Below, piece by piece: positions 1 to 10,249 of a stretch of DNA of 42,202 bases. Both the position numbers and the translations under genes were made by a program. The DNA is from Neolentinus lepideus HHB14362 ss-1 (taxonomy: Eukaryota > Basidiomycota > Agaricomycetes > Gloeophyllales > Gloeophyllaceae): assembly GCA_001632425.1 (NCBI GenBank), contig KV425616.1, forward strand, positions 74,685 through 116,886, written 5' to 3'. How positions within the stretch are numbered: the stretch's first letter is position 1; each line of letters begins with the position of its first letter. The notes beneath the pieces are model-generated. The model was not told the DNA's origin. It saw nothing but the letters and a program-made list of their open reading frames with translations, and did not search any database.

Positions 1-1127
1 GAAAGTACATCCAGTGGCACTAACTATCAAAAGTGCGAAATTGTTTGTACATATTTGTTCCTGTGGCTGAGCATCCAATACAACCAATCCTAACAAAATG
101 CCGATGACTCGACTGAATGACGCCCGACGTCCGAGCTACCGAGGAGCCGTCCTAAGTCCACCGAGGAGCCGAGAGCCTTGTCGCTGGTGCGTAGGGTCGC
201 TAGTGCGCAGAGTACCGACAGTGCGCTATGGAGTTGCTAAGTCGCCATTCCCACGAAGCGCGCGGAATCGCCCTAAGTCGCGTTTTCTGGGGTCAGAAGC
301 CAACGGGGCCTATCACCGTCGAACCAGCCACTCAAAAAACTCGATACCGAGCCTGTCCCTGATCCCACCCCTGCTCCAGTACTTGCATGTAGAGTGCACA
401 CAAAGCGCCCGCTTCCTGAGCCTGTAGAACGTCTGAAATGTCATCGAAAGCCATCGCGATACGTACGTGATTTGACTTCCAGAGAGGGTAGCACCTCCGC
501 TGATACACCCTATGTGTCTCCAGGCTCAGAAAACACATTTTCGGCACTTTTGCGCTATTTCTCATACTATGTGCGATAGTGCTAGGGCTCCCGGTCTGGT
601 GGCACAAGTAATATTCGAGTTTTTATTGATTTTTCCAGCTATTTCCTGCACTCCTCAACACTTTGATCTCATTCAGCAGGCGCTCTGCTGCATTACGTAA
701 GCAAGCACACCCATCTCGACAATAGCGGCGGTGCTGTGGTATCCTTCCAACAAGTGGCATAGTGTGGCAGTGTTGCACTGCTTCAGCTGCGGCCGGCAGT
801 GTGGTCTCTATCAAGCTCAAGTCATTGCCGAGGCTGTGTGCACATTGCAGGCACCTGTGCAGCCTCCACCTGGAGCAATAGCACTTTTTGATGCAATGCT
901 GTGCGCTTTCCCACGCTTCTTTTGGTATGCGGTGGCCTGTGCATATGGACACTGTAGCTTACAGAGATTGTTCCCCCTGTCTGAGGTTTGAGAGAGATCA
1001 GTTTCAGGAGTAGTTTCATTTTGTTAGCATATGGCTCTTGGTTCATTTGTTTACCCAGTAGAGTACTTTAGTTGGACCTCCTGTAGGCAGACAAGGCAGG
1101 CAACAGGCAACCCAGTCAGTCCTCCCT
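1..1127. other. No gene recognised
   Basis: Several short open frames occur on both strands, but none has an ATG-led protein with a recognisable domain or a plausible exon structure. A minus-strand frame at about 623-952 is rich in Cys and His but matches no family I can name. The stretch lies upstream of a decayed retroelement and may itself be old transposon sequence; that is inference. Confidence 0.5.
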
Positions 1128-1218
1128 GTGCAATTTAGTGTTCCCATCTCATTCCTGCATCTATCTCTGAGCTTCCTGCATCTTGCATCCTTCCTCCAAT
1201 CTCTGTGTTGCTATCTCT

Positions 1219-1365
1219 CTGCCTATGATAAAAGTGCTACATCGCTATCATCGCTATACGTCGCTAGAGCGCTACATCGTTATACATTGCTAGAGTGCTA
1301 CATTGCTATCTCTCCAACTGCTAATAGGGCGCTGTGTCGCTATTATCGCTATACATCGCTATTGT
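1219..1365. repeat. Irregular cgctat-type low-complexity repeat
   Basis: The words tcgctat, cgctacat and tcgctatac recur many times with variable spacing, alternating with ttgctag and tgctacat. This produces a repetitive Ser/Leu/Tyr-rich open frame that I do not regard as a protein. It is an imperfect short-period repeat just upstream of the copia pol remnant. Confidence 0.6.
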
Positions 1366-1699
1366 CACCAACCCTTTGCCCACTCTGCACATTCAACTTC
1401 TATAGTGCACTGTGTCGCACCTTGTCACTTTCTGATTGTGTTCTATTTTTAGCCTCCCATCGCTATTCTGTCACTATTCTTCTGCTTCCCGCTTCACATT
1501 GTGGTATTTTTGGTTTTTTCATGTACGTCGCATTTGTGGTTTGCGGTCTCGGCCCTATCCTTCCATTTACTCCCTCCGAACTATCTATTACCCTTTGACT
1601 CCCCAGACCTCGCAGCCATCTGACACCAAGGATTTGGTGTTTGCTTTGTGGTTGTGTCTACCCTTTAGGTCTCATTTCCAGCAGGTTTCGTCGTGTGTT

Positions 1700-3471
1700 C
1701 ATGTTCATCACCGTGAAGCCTGCAGATCCTTCTGTACCAGTTGGTTTGCAAGTCCCAAGTCATTCCGTAATGATCGAGGACGTGCCAGATGAGGGCGATG
1801 AGGCAGGGGAGTCAAGTATGCCTTGGTTGCCGAAATGAGCGAGGTTGAAGCCCTTGACCCACAAGATCTTCATGAGGCGAGAAAGCACCCGGATTGGCTC
1901 TGCTGGGAGGACACTATTTTCGAGGAGCTTGATACCTTGGATAGCGCTGGCACTTGGTCGCTTGAAACACCGCCTGAGGGAGCAAATGTCATCGGTTCGA
2001 AATGGGTATTTCGTGCGAAAAGGACACGAATGGTCACATTGCGCATCACAAAGCACACCTTGTTGCGCAGGGTTTCAGCCAAGTCCCCGGTGTTGATGAT
2101 TTTGACACATTTGCACCTGTGGCTACACTTGCATCTATTTGAACTGTTCTCGCTCTTGCTGCTGGCAACAACTGGGAGCTTCACCAGGTCGACATCAAAG
2201 GCACCTATCTGAATGGAGAGCTCACTGACTCTGAGGTTCTGTATATGTGACAGCCTCCTGGTTACCCATTACCGAACTCCGATGGCAAAGTCTTACAGCT
2301 GCATAAGACAATCTATGGCTTGAAGCAGTCTGGCCACCACTGGTACCAGAAGTTGACCTCTATCTTTGTCAACAAACTTGGCCTGTCTCGCTCTGAAGTT
2401 GATCAGGCTGTTTTCTACCGAAGGGATGAAAAGGGATTGATCATTGTTGTTGTGCATGTGGATGACTGTACCATAGCAGCAACAACGATCGGACTGGTGG
2501 ACAGTTTTAAGGCAGGACTACGTGAGCATGTTGAGGTTACAGATCTTGGTGAGCTGCATTGGCTGCTTGGGATTGAAGTATGTCACGATCGCAATGCGGG
2601 AACAGTCCAGCTCTCGCAGCACTCGTATATTGAATCTATCATCCGATGTTTCAACTTTGATGAGCTGAAGCCAGTTTCCACACCAATGGATCCCCATCTG
2701 CATTTCTCGTCTGCTCAGTCGCCTTCGACCGATGAGGAGTTTGCAGCTATGCACGACGTACCTTATCATGAGGCAATTGGTTCACTGATGTACGCTGCTC
2801 TCGGTACGTGGCCTGACATCTCCTTTGCAGTGTCAACTCTTGCGCATTTCTCCGCCAAGCCTGGTCTTGCCCATTGGGATGCGGTCAAGCGAATTTTCAG
2901 GTATCTGAAGGGTACGAAGGATCTGTGGTTGACATATGGAGGGGCTAGGAAAGAATTATCGGGCTATGCAGATGCGGATGGGAGTATGGTGGAAGATCGC
3001 AAAGCTGTATCCGGGTATGCCTTCCTTGTTGATGGTGGTGCTGTATCCTGGAGTTCGAAGAAACAAGAAATCATTGCATTATCGACGACTGAGAGTGAAT
3101 ACGTGGCTGCTGCACACGCTGCGAAGGAAGCTCTTTGGTTGCAGAACCTTATTGGTGAGTTACTCACACTGTTCAAAGGACCCATCACCCTCTTTTCCGA
3201 CAATCAGTCCGTGATCGCGCTCACCAAAAATCATCAATATCACGGCCGTTTGAAGCATATCGATGTTCGGTTCCATTTCATTCGCTGGGTTGTCGAGCAG
3301 GGCAAACTTCACCTTACTTACTGCCCCACTGCCGACATGGTGGCCGACACTCTTACAAAGGCTTTACCGTCTCTGAAGTCAAACATTTTGCTGCTGAGCT
3401 GGGTCTCTGCACAGTTTGAGGGGGAGTGTTGGATGAACAAACATGCCCCGAGCCCCCTTCTTTTCCTATAA
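1700..3471 (+). pseudogene. copia pol: reverse transcriptase-RNase H, broken
   Basis: The frame contains the copia RT opening (ALDPQDLHEA, then WVFRAK), the palm segment VDIKGTYLNGEL, IYGLKQSGHHWYQKL, the catalytic VVHVDDC, and the RNase H segment YADADGS...SGYAFLV with ALSTTESEY and the tail KHIDVRFHFIRW. It is inactive. There is a one-base frameshift near 1818, another near 2020, and in-frame TGA codons at 2140-2142 and 2248-2250, both where family members commonly carry Arg (CGA to TGA would explain each). From about 2320 to 3471 the frame is open. The YADD-equivalent VDD is still intact, so loss of function comes from the upstream breaks. Confidence 0.9.
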
Positions 3472-4005
3472 CAAATATCTTTTATGGATGCATCCTATCT
3501 CTTTGACAGTTTCCATGTTCTGTCGTCATACACCCTCATTATTTGACAGTTTCTGACAAGACCCTTTTGATAAGCTAAGATTTGATCTATGTTTGTTAGA
3601 GTACTTGTATCGCATGCATCTTGTATGCCACCCTCATCTTTGCATTGTCCCGAAAGACATGCTGAGCTGAGCTACTGTTGTCGTGCTACAGACAACTACA
3701 TGTCTTCGCAAAGGTCGTTCATAGCCTAAAATTGACCTGTCCCAGATGGTCAACCGTACGTACCCTAAGACTCCCGAGAATCATAGCAAATTATTTATTC
3801 AGTTTTTAATGAAATATAATGATGAATCATGATCATATAAATATGGATAAACCATAACTCAAACCACAAGCCACAAGCCACAAGCCACAAGCCACAAGCC
3901 ACACGCCATACGCCACAAGTCACGAGTCACGAGTCACAAGCTCAGCTTAGCTCAATTTCGGCTCAGCTCCCACAACTAGCAGTTTTGAGACAAGTCATGC
4001 TAACA
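3427..4005 (+). repeat. Candidate 3' LTR of the copia element
   Basis: It starts with TGTTGGA directly after a purine tract, the usual arrangement of a copia 3' LTR. A TATAAATA box lies at 3836-3843. The proposed end, ...CTAACA at 4005, gives short TGTT/AACA inverted termini. No 5' LTR is present for comparison, so the length (about 579 bp) is tentative, and the true end could be earlier. Confidence 0.45.
3864..3940 (+). repeat. Heptamer array (ccacaag), about 11 units
   Basis: Five perfect ccacaag units are followed by the variants ccacacg, ccatacg, ccacaag, tcacgag, tcacgag and tcacaag, all in register at 7 bp. It lies about 20 bp downstream of the TATAAATA box of the candidate LTR. Confidence 0.9.
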
Positions 4006-4803
4006 CTAGTAGTGAAGCTGAATTTTGGACACAACACAAAATTCATCTCATAACTCACGAGAAATAGAAAATATTCAGAATGCCGTGTACATCATCCAGT
4101 ACTGTATATCGGATATAGTAGTTCCTAGGCTTGACTTGGAAGACCCTTGACAGCCACCAAATTTCGGCACGTCAATAAGGGGTGACTGCCGAATAGATGG
4201 AAGGTGCGGGCATCTCCATCTCATACTCGTATGGCTGGGGTATGCAATGAGCGCGGCATGGGCCTCGCCTTTGTCGCGTTGACGAGATACCTTCGTGGAG
4301 TACTTGATCAGCTCTGTCTAATCCCGGTAGCAGAAATATTTTCTGCCACCATCGCTGCTCTGAATATATCATATAGGGTGTTGTCATACCTGCACTGTCG
4401 CTGTAATTTTTCGAGACGGCTTTCGTTAAGATATGGGCCACTGCCCGAAAGGTTCCGAATTCTCTATTAGACTATTACGACGTCGGTAAGTGATGCGACG
4501 CCTTTTGAAGCTACTGACCCTCTTGCAACAGCCATGATATCCACGGCTCGCCCGAGGGAGAAGAAGACTAGCCTGTCTTCGTTCGATGTCTGCACGTTCC
4601 TGTGATCAGAATAATTGGGGTGCACACCTGAAATGAGCCCAAGAGGTGCCACGATTAAAGAGGCTTGTAAGCAATGGTGTGTGCGGACCCCTCGATTGGA
4701 TGGAGCTACGTCAAATAACCTCGTCATGCCACGGGGAATAAAATGAGCGGCTCAAAATGCCGGCTGCGCTGAGGTCTGCCAAGGAGACCAAGACACGATG
4801 TCC
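4006..4803. other. No gene recognised
   Basis: Only short open frames without recognisable motifs are seen here. It separates the candidate LTR from the 690-bp tandem duplication, and I do not see a third copy of that unit in it. Confidence 0.5.
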
Positions 4804-5493
4804 CTCAGGCCTCAGAAGCGATGAAGATATTGCGGTGAACAGGTGCATGCGGCGAGTACTTGGCGATATAGACTCATAGAGGCGAGTGGCTTGCCGAGTA
4901 GCTGGTTTTATCGATGATTCATTTTCAGATATTGGGTCAAATAAGCCTCCTCCCTATTAGTTACTCCTAGATCCGAGTCTGTCCTGTATTGCGATAGATC
5001 TATGAAGGAGAGGGGTTCAGACATTAATGAAAGCCATTCACGGACTTTAGCTCGAGATATTATCTACCTGCCATCAAGCGCTGAGCTTGATATATGGGAG
5101 CCTCGTGATCGCGGAATGATAATGCACTCGAAGTTTGAAGTATAAAGGGATCATAGAGAAGACTCGCTTGAGTATGACAGCGGGAGACGATGGATGACGA
5201 AGGATACGCAGCGGCCATATGCAGAGTCCACGACGACGGTCAATGGATGTGAATCGCTGGAGGAACAAAGCATAATCTTGTGACATGATTTACTACTGCT
5301 CGTATATCTGCGAGACCGGTTGCGCACTGTGCAAGGAGGATTCGGAATATGTAGCTTGAGCACCGATCGAAGTCCTCGGTTGTTTCATGAACAAGAATTC
5401 GCGAGAGCCCAGTTCCCAGTTCAGATGTAGTTGTGTCTTCGCAATGCATCCGAATGCAAATGGAGAACTCATGCTGAAGCTTGAGGCTGGTCT
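4804..5493 (+). repeat. Tandem duplication, unit A (690 bp)
   Basis: The unit begins ctcaggcctc and aligns along its whole length with the next unit, with many point differences and small indels. Shared landmarks are agcctcctcc followed by attagttactcctagatcc, gagcctcgtgatcg, cactcgaagtttgaagtat, and acatgatttactactgctcg. No conserved reading frame runs through both copies, so I regard it as non-coding. Confidence 0.88.
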
Positions 5494-6225
5494 CTCAGGC
5501 CTCGGGAGCGATGAAGGTATCGCGGTCAACAGGTGCATGAAGTGAGGTCTTGTCGACATAAACCCATAGAGGCGAATGGCTTACCGGTGGTTTTATTGAT
5601 GATTCATTTCAAGATCTAGGGGCCAATAAGCCTCCTCCTCCTTATTACTATTAGTTACTCCTAGATCCGAGACGTCCTGTAATGCGATCTATGAATGAGA
5701 AGTGAGACACCATTCACGGACTTTGACGCGAGATCTTATTAGATCTGCCATCAAACGATGAGCTTGGTATATGGGAGCCTCGTGATCGTGGAATGATGAC
5801 GCACTCGAAGTTTGAAGTATAGAGGGATAATAGGGAAGACTCGCGTATGGCAGCGCGAGACGATGAATGAAGCAACAGTGAGGACAGCGGCCATGTGCAG
5901 AGTACACGACGATGTCAATGAATGTGAATCGTTGGAGGAACATAGCATAATCTTGCGACATGATTTACTACTGCTCGTAGATCTGCGCGAGGTGGCGCAG
6001 CTGAATAGCATCATGGAACGGGGGCGACGGGGACTGGTCGCGAGGATTCGGAATATATAGCTTGAGCACCGGTCGAAATCCTCGATTGTTTCATGAACGA
6101 GCTTATACTGAACTCAGGGAGTTGCGAGAGCCCAGTATCCAATTCGAAGAAGTACTTGTGTCTTCGCAATGCATTGGAATACAAACCTTTGAAACAGAGA
6201 ACTGAATCTTGAGGCTGCAGCTAGT
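5494..6225 (+). repeat. Tandem duplication, unit B
   Basis: Direct repeat of unit A starting again at ctcaggcctc. It ends around the second occurrence of cttgaggct at about 6210-6220. It holds one 82-codon ATG frame (5812-6060), but that frame is interrupted in unit A, so it is probably chance. Confidence 0.88.
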
Positions 6226-7410
6226 CTTCATGCATCATGAATGAAAGCAGCCTGAACGACTTCTTTCCTAGATCCACGAGAAGGTACGGAGCGCGCCAGC
6301 CACACGCGGTCCGTATTAATTATGCCACGTTGCACCCAATTGCGGGCAGATAAGATTAAGATGGGTGAGATGGCAGAGATCAACGAGATCGACGATTAGT
6401 GGGCGTGGGAAGCGGCAGACAGCGAGGATCGTTGGTCATTGCATCATGGTGTTATCGTTAGAAACGTAAATGAGACCGTAAGGTCTGGGACCGACGTAGA
6501 AGCATCCACCTTTGTGTACTGTATCTCAGAACCCTCGGAAGGGGTTACGACGCATCAGGGTGTCTCGGCACTTGGAAACGGGAGGCAAGGACCGTAGTCC
6601 GATACGTAGAATTACACGAGCGGGCTACCCTTGGATTTGGGCACAGGGCATGACTAGGACGCACGTTCGGATTCTGAAAGTCACCGCGATATCGAATCAG
6701 TCCAGCAAGCTTGGGGAACGAGGAATGAAGGCGGCCCGCCGTGATTGGTGTGAAAGGTCCGAAGGCCCGAGACGCTGCGATAGGCCGATGCACGGCTAGC
6801 GATGATCATGTATTCTCTCTTCATATATCAGGATTCGCTCACATCGTGGTACGTATAAAAAAGCATGCCATCGTGTTCTTCATGCCGGCCGTCCAAGAAC
6901 AATAATATTTGCTGCGCTGCCGCCACATTCAGGAGATGCGGCTCCTCTCCATTTCCGGTGAATTACAGGAGAGCATGGGGTAGGACAGCTGCCAGGCACA
7001 AATGCGGGGGAGTAAATGTGGGGAGGCCATTTTCCGTGAATTGTGTTGCAGCAGTTTTTGCAGACCATGCCGCGATTCTAGACACCTTCCTGTTTGGGCT
7101 GTGCTTTGTCAGCAAATGGTGCTTCTTCAAATCTCCGAAGGAACTCCGGCCACGCGGGGCCGTGATCGAGCAGCGGATGTTTTGATGGTAAGCTTGTAAT
7201 TTTATTTGGAACGCGTTTCGTAGAGTCAACAAACGTCTGGGACAGGTGGATCTGAGCTCGAAATATTTTGAGACCCCGGAGAGCCATCTGTGGTTGCTTC
7301 TATCGTAGTTCATCCTGATGTGGTTAATCAGTTTCCTGATTTAGATCCTTTTCGATCCATGATATCATTCTCTTGATTCTCCTCGATTCATGGCACTTCA
7401 CATCTCCTCT
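6226..7410. other. No gene recognised
   Basis: Short overlapping frames on both strands, none with a domain or splice structure I can support. The last 100 bases are the upstream flank of the MFS gene. Confidence 0.5.
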
Positions 7411-7426
7411 TATAAACGTATATAAG
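7411..7426 (+). promoter_or_regulatory. TATA-like boxes upstream of the MFS gene
   Basis: TATAAACG and TATAAG lie within 16 bp and are followed by a pyrimidine-rich stretch (tctctctcctcc) of the kind seen near fungal transcription starts. If used, the MFS mRNA would have a leader of roughly 500 nt that carries upstream ATGs, including a 60-codon frame at 7582-7764. Confidence 0.45.
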
Positions 7427-7892
7427 AGTCACTCTTTCCAAAAAGTTTCCTTCGCCTTCTTTTCTCTCTCCTCCTTTGTCTATTGGTCCCCCTTCAACTC
7501 TCCGGCGTCTGAACTCTTGTGTCTCGCCGACCACCTGAATTCTTTCTTCAAGCCACCCTCGATCCCATATAGGACCGTAGAATGTGTGGCATGGCATCTC
7601 TACGCGTTATTACAACGCCTAATCATGAGTCTTGCATGACTTCAGCGTCTCCCGACTTTACCGGGTCCTCCCAAAATTCATGCTCCGCTTCCAAGTCGAG
7701 GTCCATGTCTCAGAACGCGGGTACGTTTGCCATAGATTTGTGGATGGACAACTCTCACACGTAATTCATTACCTCCGTATGTTATCGCGCCATCTCATTG
7801 GCTGGGCCCGCGGCCTTTCTACCGGCTTCCATCAAACTGCTTCAAAATTACATCGTCAGTCAGCAACTCGAGGATCGAATAAATTCTCGACC

Positions 7893-8018
7893 ATGGACGA
7901 GCCAGCTCTGCCATCCCCCTCCCTCTATACGACTCCCCCCTCACTCTCCTACTCGCCACCTCGACATGCTGCCTCCTACGACCACTGCCGTTTTGTCCCC
8001 CGCTGTGACGCTCGTTGA
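7893..8018 (+). promoter_or_regulatory. Upstream ORF overlapping the MFS start
   Basis: An ATG in strong context (gaccATGg) opens a 41-codon frame that runs past the MFS ATG at 7966 in another frame and stops at 8018. Translation of this frame would compete with the MFS start. Alternatively it is the true N-terminus and a sequence error or unseen splice separates it from the transporter frame; its Pro/Ser-rich residues resemble the variable N-termini of related transporters. Confidence 0.4.
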
Positions 8019-9821
8019 CGGTCGGTTCCCGAGAGGACCGTCTCAGGCGAGAAAATATTTTCTGCTCTTCATATTCTGCTTGGCGCAGTTCATCGACTCG
8101 TTCAACAACTCGGCTTTATATTCCGCCATTCCTGCCCTCGATGAGACTCTGAGCATGACCCAGGGCGAGTCGGCATGGCTCATTAGTGCTTTCCAGCTCA
8201 CCTTCGCGTCCTTCCTCCTTATGAGCGGCAAAATCAGCGACTTGTATAGTCCAAAGTGGACCTTTGTTGGCGGCTTGGCCGGGGAAGGGTTGGTATCGCT
8301 GGGTGCCGGGTTTGCGAAAGATAAAATTACTCTCATCGTGTTGCGAGCTTTGACTGGTATCTGTGAGTATAAATTTTGTCATCGGTTTGTTTTCAGCGGT
8401 CTAACGGCTGCTTGCAGCTGCCTCCCTCACAATTCCATCCGCTCTGACACTACTCGTCAATACGTTCCCAGAGAGTCGGGAGCAGGCTCGCGCTATTGGG
8501 ATCTTTGGCGGCTGCGGAGCAGTTGCAAACGGTTAGTGCGAGCCTCCTTAAAATATTGCGTTACTCACCTGCGTTCTATCCAGTCCTGGGCCTGGTCATC
8601 GGCGCCATATTCGTGCAGTACGCTTCCTGGCACTGGGTATTCTGGTTTGTTGCACTCGTCGCCACACCTGTTTCTTTTGTGTGCATATTCGTCCTCCCGT
8701 CGGAAAATCACATCATGCCCATGTCGCAGGCTACGAAGCTTAAGAAGCTCGACCTTCCCGGCGTCTCCACGCTTACCATCGCCCTCATTCTCTTCATTTT
8801 CGCGCTCACTTCTGGGTCGAATGGGCAGTGGGCGTCCGCGATGGTCTTGGCGCCGCTCATCATCTCGATTTTCATGATCGGTGGCTTCCTCTACTGGGAG
8901 ACGCTGCTCCCGGCGGACCAGGCTGCTGTGCCACCGTCGACGTGGTTCTTGCCCAATTTCTCTGTGTTGTTCGGTGTGGCACTTTTGCCGTACCTGTGGT
9001 GGACGACCGTGTTCATCGTCTTTACTACGCTCTGGCAGTCGATTTATGGATGGCGTGTGATTGACTCGGCAATTCACATGATCCCCATCGGTGTCGCGTC
9101 CTTCACCATGTCCTGGACCGGCCCGCTCAATAGGCGCATCGACTGCAAGTACCTTATTCTCTTTGGCCATGTCGGCCTTGTCATCGCGACTATCCTCCTT
9201 GCGTTCGCGGACACACCTGACAAGTATTGGAGTCACGTGTTCCCCGCGTTCCTGCTCGGCAGCGGCGGTGCGATGCTGACGTACACGCACACGAACATTG
9301 CGATCTTCCGCACGACGCCAAGCTATATGGCGGGCACGGTGGGTGCGATTTTCAACGGCGCGCTGCAGCTCGGGTCGGCGGTGGGGATTGCGGCAGTGAC
9401 GAGCATTGAGACGAGCGTGGAGGCGAAGAAGGGCGGGTTTTTGGCGTATTATGGGCGGGCGGCGGCGTTTTGGTTCCTCCTTGGGATTGTTGGGGTGGAA
9501 CTTTTGAGTGTCGCTGTGTTCTTTAAGACGGGGGTGAAGGCGGCTGATGAGGAGGTTACGGTGCTGGAGAAGGAGTCGCCGGGTGCTGAGTATGTCAAGG
9601 ATACGAAGGGCGGTGGATATGTGAAGGATCCCGAGGCGTTCGCTACTGAGAAGACGATTGCGAATGAGAAGATAGAAGATGCGCCGTTGAATGACGGTGC
9701 TACGATATATCAACAGCCGACTGCTGTTAATTCTGCTGTTAATGCGTACGTCCATGACTCGCGCGATATCGTTGACGAGTTGCCGAGGTTGGACAGGGGG
9801 TACAGGGTTGAAGAGGTGTAA
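7966..9821 (+). CDS. MFS transporter, ATR1-like drug:H+ antiporter (DHA2)
   Basis: Predicted plasma-membrane exporter of the major facilitator superfamily, close in type to fungal aminotriazole/boron-resistance proteins (ATR1, YOR378W). Exons 7966-8362, 8418-8531 and 8584-9821 give 582 aa. Visible motifs: LAQFIDSFNNSAL in the first membrane segment, QGESAWLISAFQLTFASFLL, then GKISDLYSPKW (the loop 2-3 motif), a GGCGAVANG segment, VLGLVIGAIFVQYASWHW (motif C region), and 12-14 hydrophobic segments up to about residue 480, followed by a charged cytoplasmic tail rich in E and K. The start at 7966 is the first ATG in the transporter frame after the last in-frame stop, but its context is weak and an upstream frame overlaps it. 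The substrate cannot be read from the sequence. Confidence 0.93.
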
Positions 9822-10249
9822 TGGCTTTCGCTTTGGGTTTTGGTGTCTCTTCTGTCTCGGTTTTCCATGTCTGCTTATTCTCGTTTCTCCAGGTCCTCTG
9901 CTCATCCGTGTTTATTCTCCTTTTTTCCATCACGCATCCAATCACGTAGACCGCAATCGCAACTTCAATTTTGATAGACACAGTAGTTAGATGTTAGCTT
10001 ACCACCGCACGGACTGCTGTATCCATAGATCCTCTCCACCGTCTTAATGTACCACCCTCTACGTCGTTTATGTGTACTCTTTCCGTCCGTTGCAATACAT
10101 TAGTTTTTTCTTGGGTAGATCTGTACATTGTGAACTTCAAGCGAGATCAAGACAGCTCGAGCGCAGTGGCGGGCTAAATTCGGAGAACACCGCCCGCGTG
10201 CGCCCAAAGTACGCGCAACGGCCATGACGGCGCTTTCCTTTTAACCGTC
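9822..10249. other. Intergenic between two plus-strand genes
   Basis: Contains the 3' flank of the MFS gene and the 5' flank of the J-protein gene, which are transcribed in the same direction. I see no further gene and no clear TATA box. Confidence 0.6.

Larger units (their letters stand above)
1700..4005 (+). mobile_element. Decayed Ty1/copia LTR retrotransposon, 3' half
   Basis: The 3' half of a Ty1/copia element: reverse transcriptase and RNase H coding sequence (to about 3471), a purine-rich tract of the form gagggggag ending at 3426, and a candidate 3' LTR that begins TGTTGG at 3427. Gag, protease and integrase are not recognisable upstream, so the element is 5'-truncated or its 5' half has been lost. 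The right edge at 4005 is a guess based on a terminal ...AACA that mirrors TGTT; without the 5' LTR it cannot be fixed. Confidence 0.85.

Noticed and set aside
1128..1598. 156-codon Leu/Ser/Tyr-rich frame
   Set aside because: Produced by the cgctat-type repeat; no motif and no splice partners.
3864..3940. CRISPR-like array
   Set aside because: Contiguous 7-bp units without spacers in a eukaryotic genome; it is a simple tandem repeat.
5812..6060. 82-codon ATG frame in duplication unit B
   Set aside because: The corresponding frame in unit A is broken, so there is no sign of selection.
8565..9905. 446-codon open frame on the minus strand
   Set aside because: It is antisense to exon 3 of the MFS gene; its Arg/His-rich residues are the mirror of a GC-rich codon pattern and show no domain.
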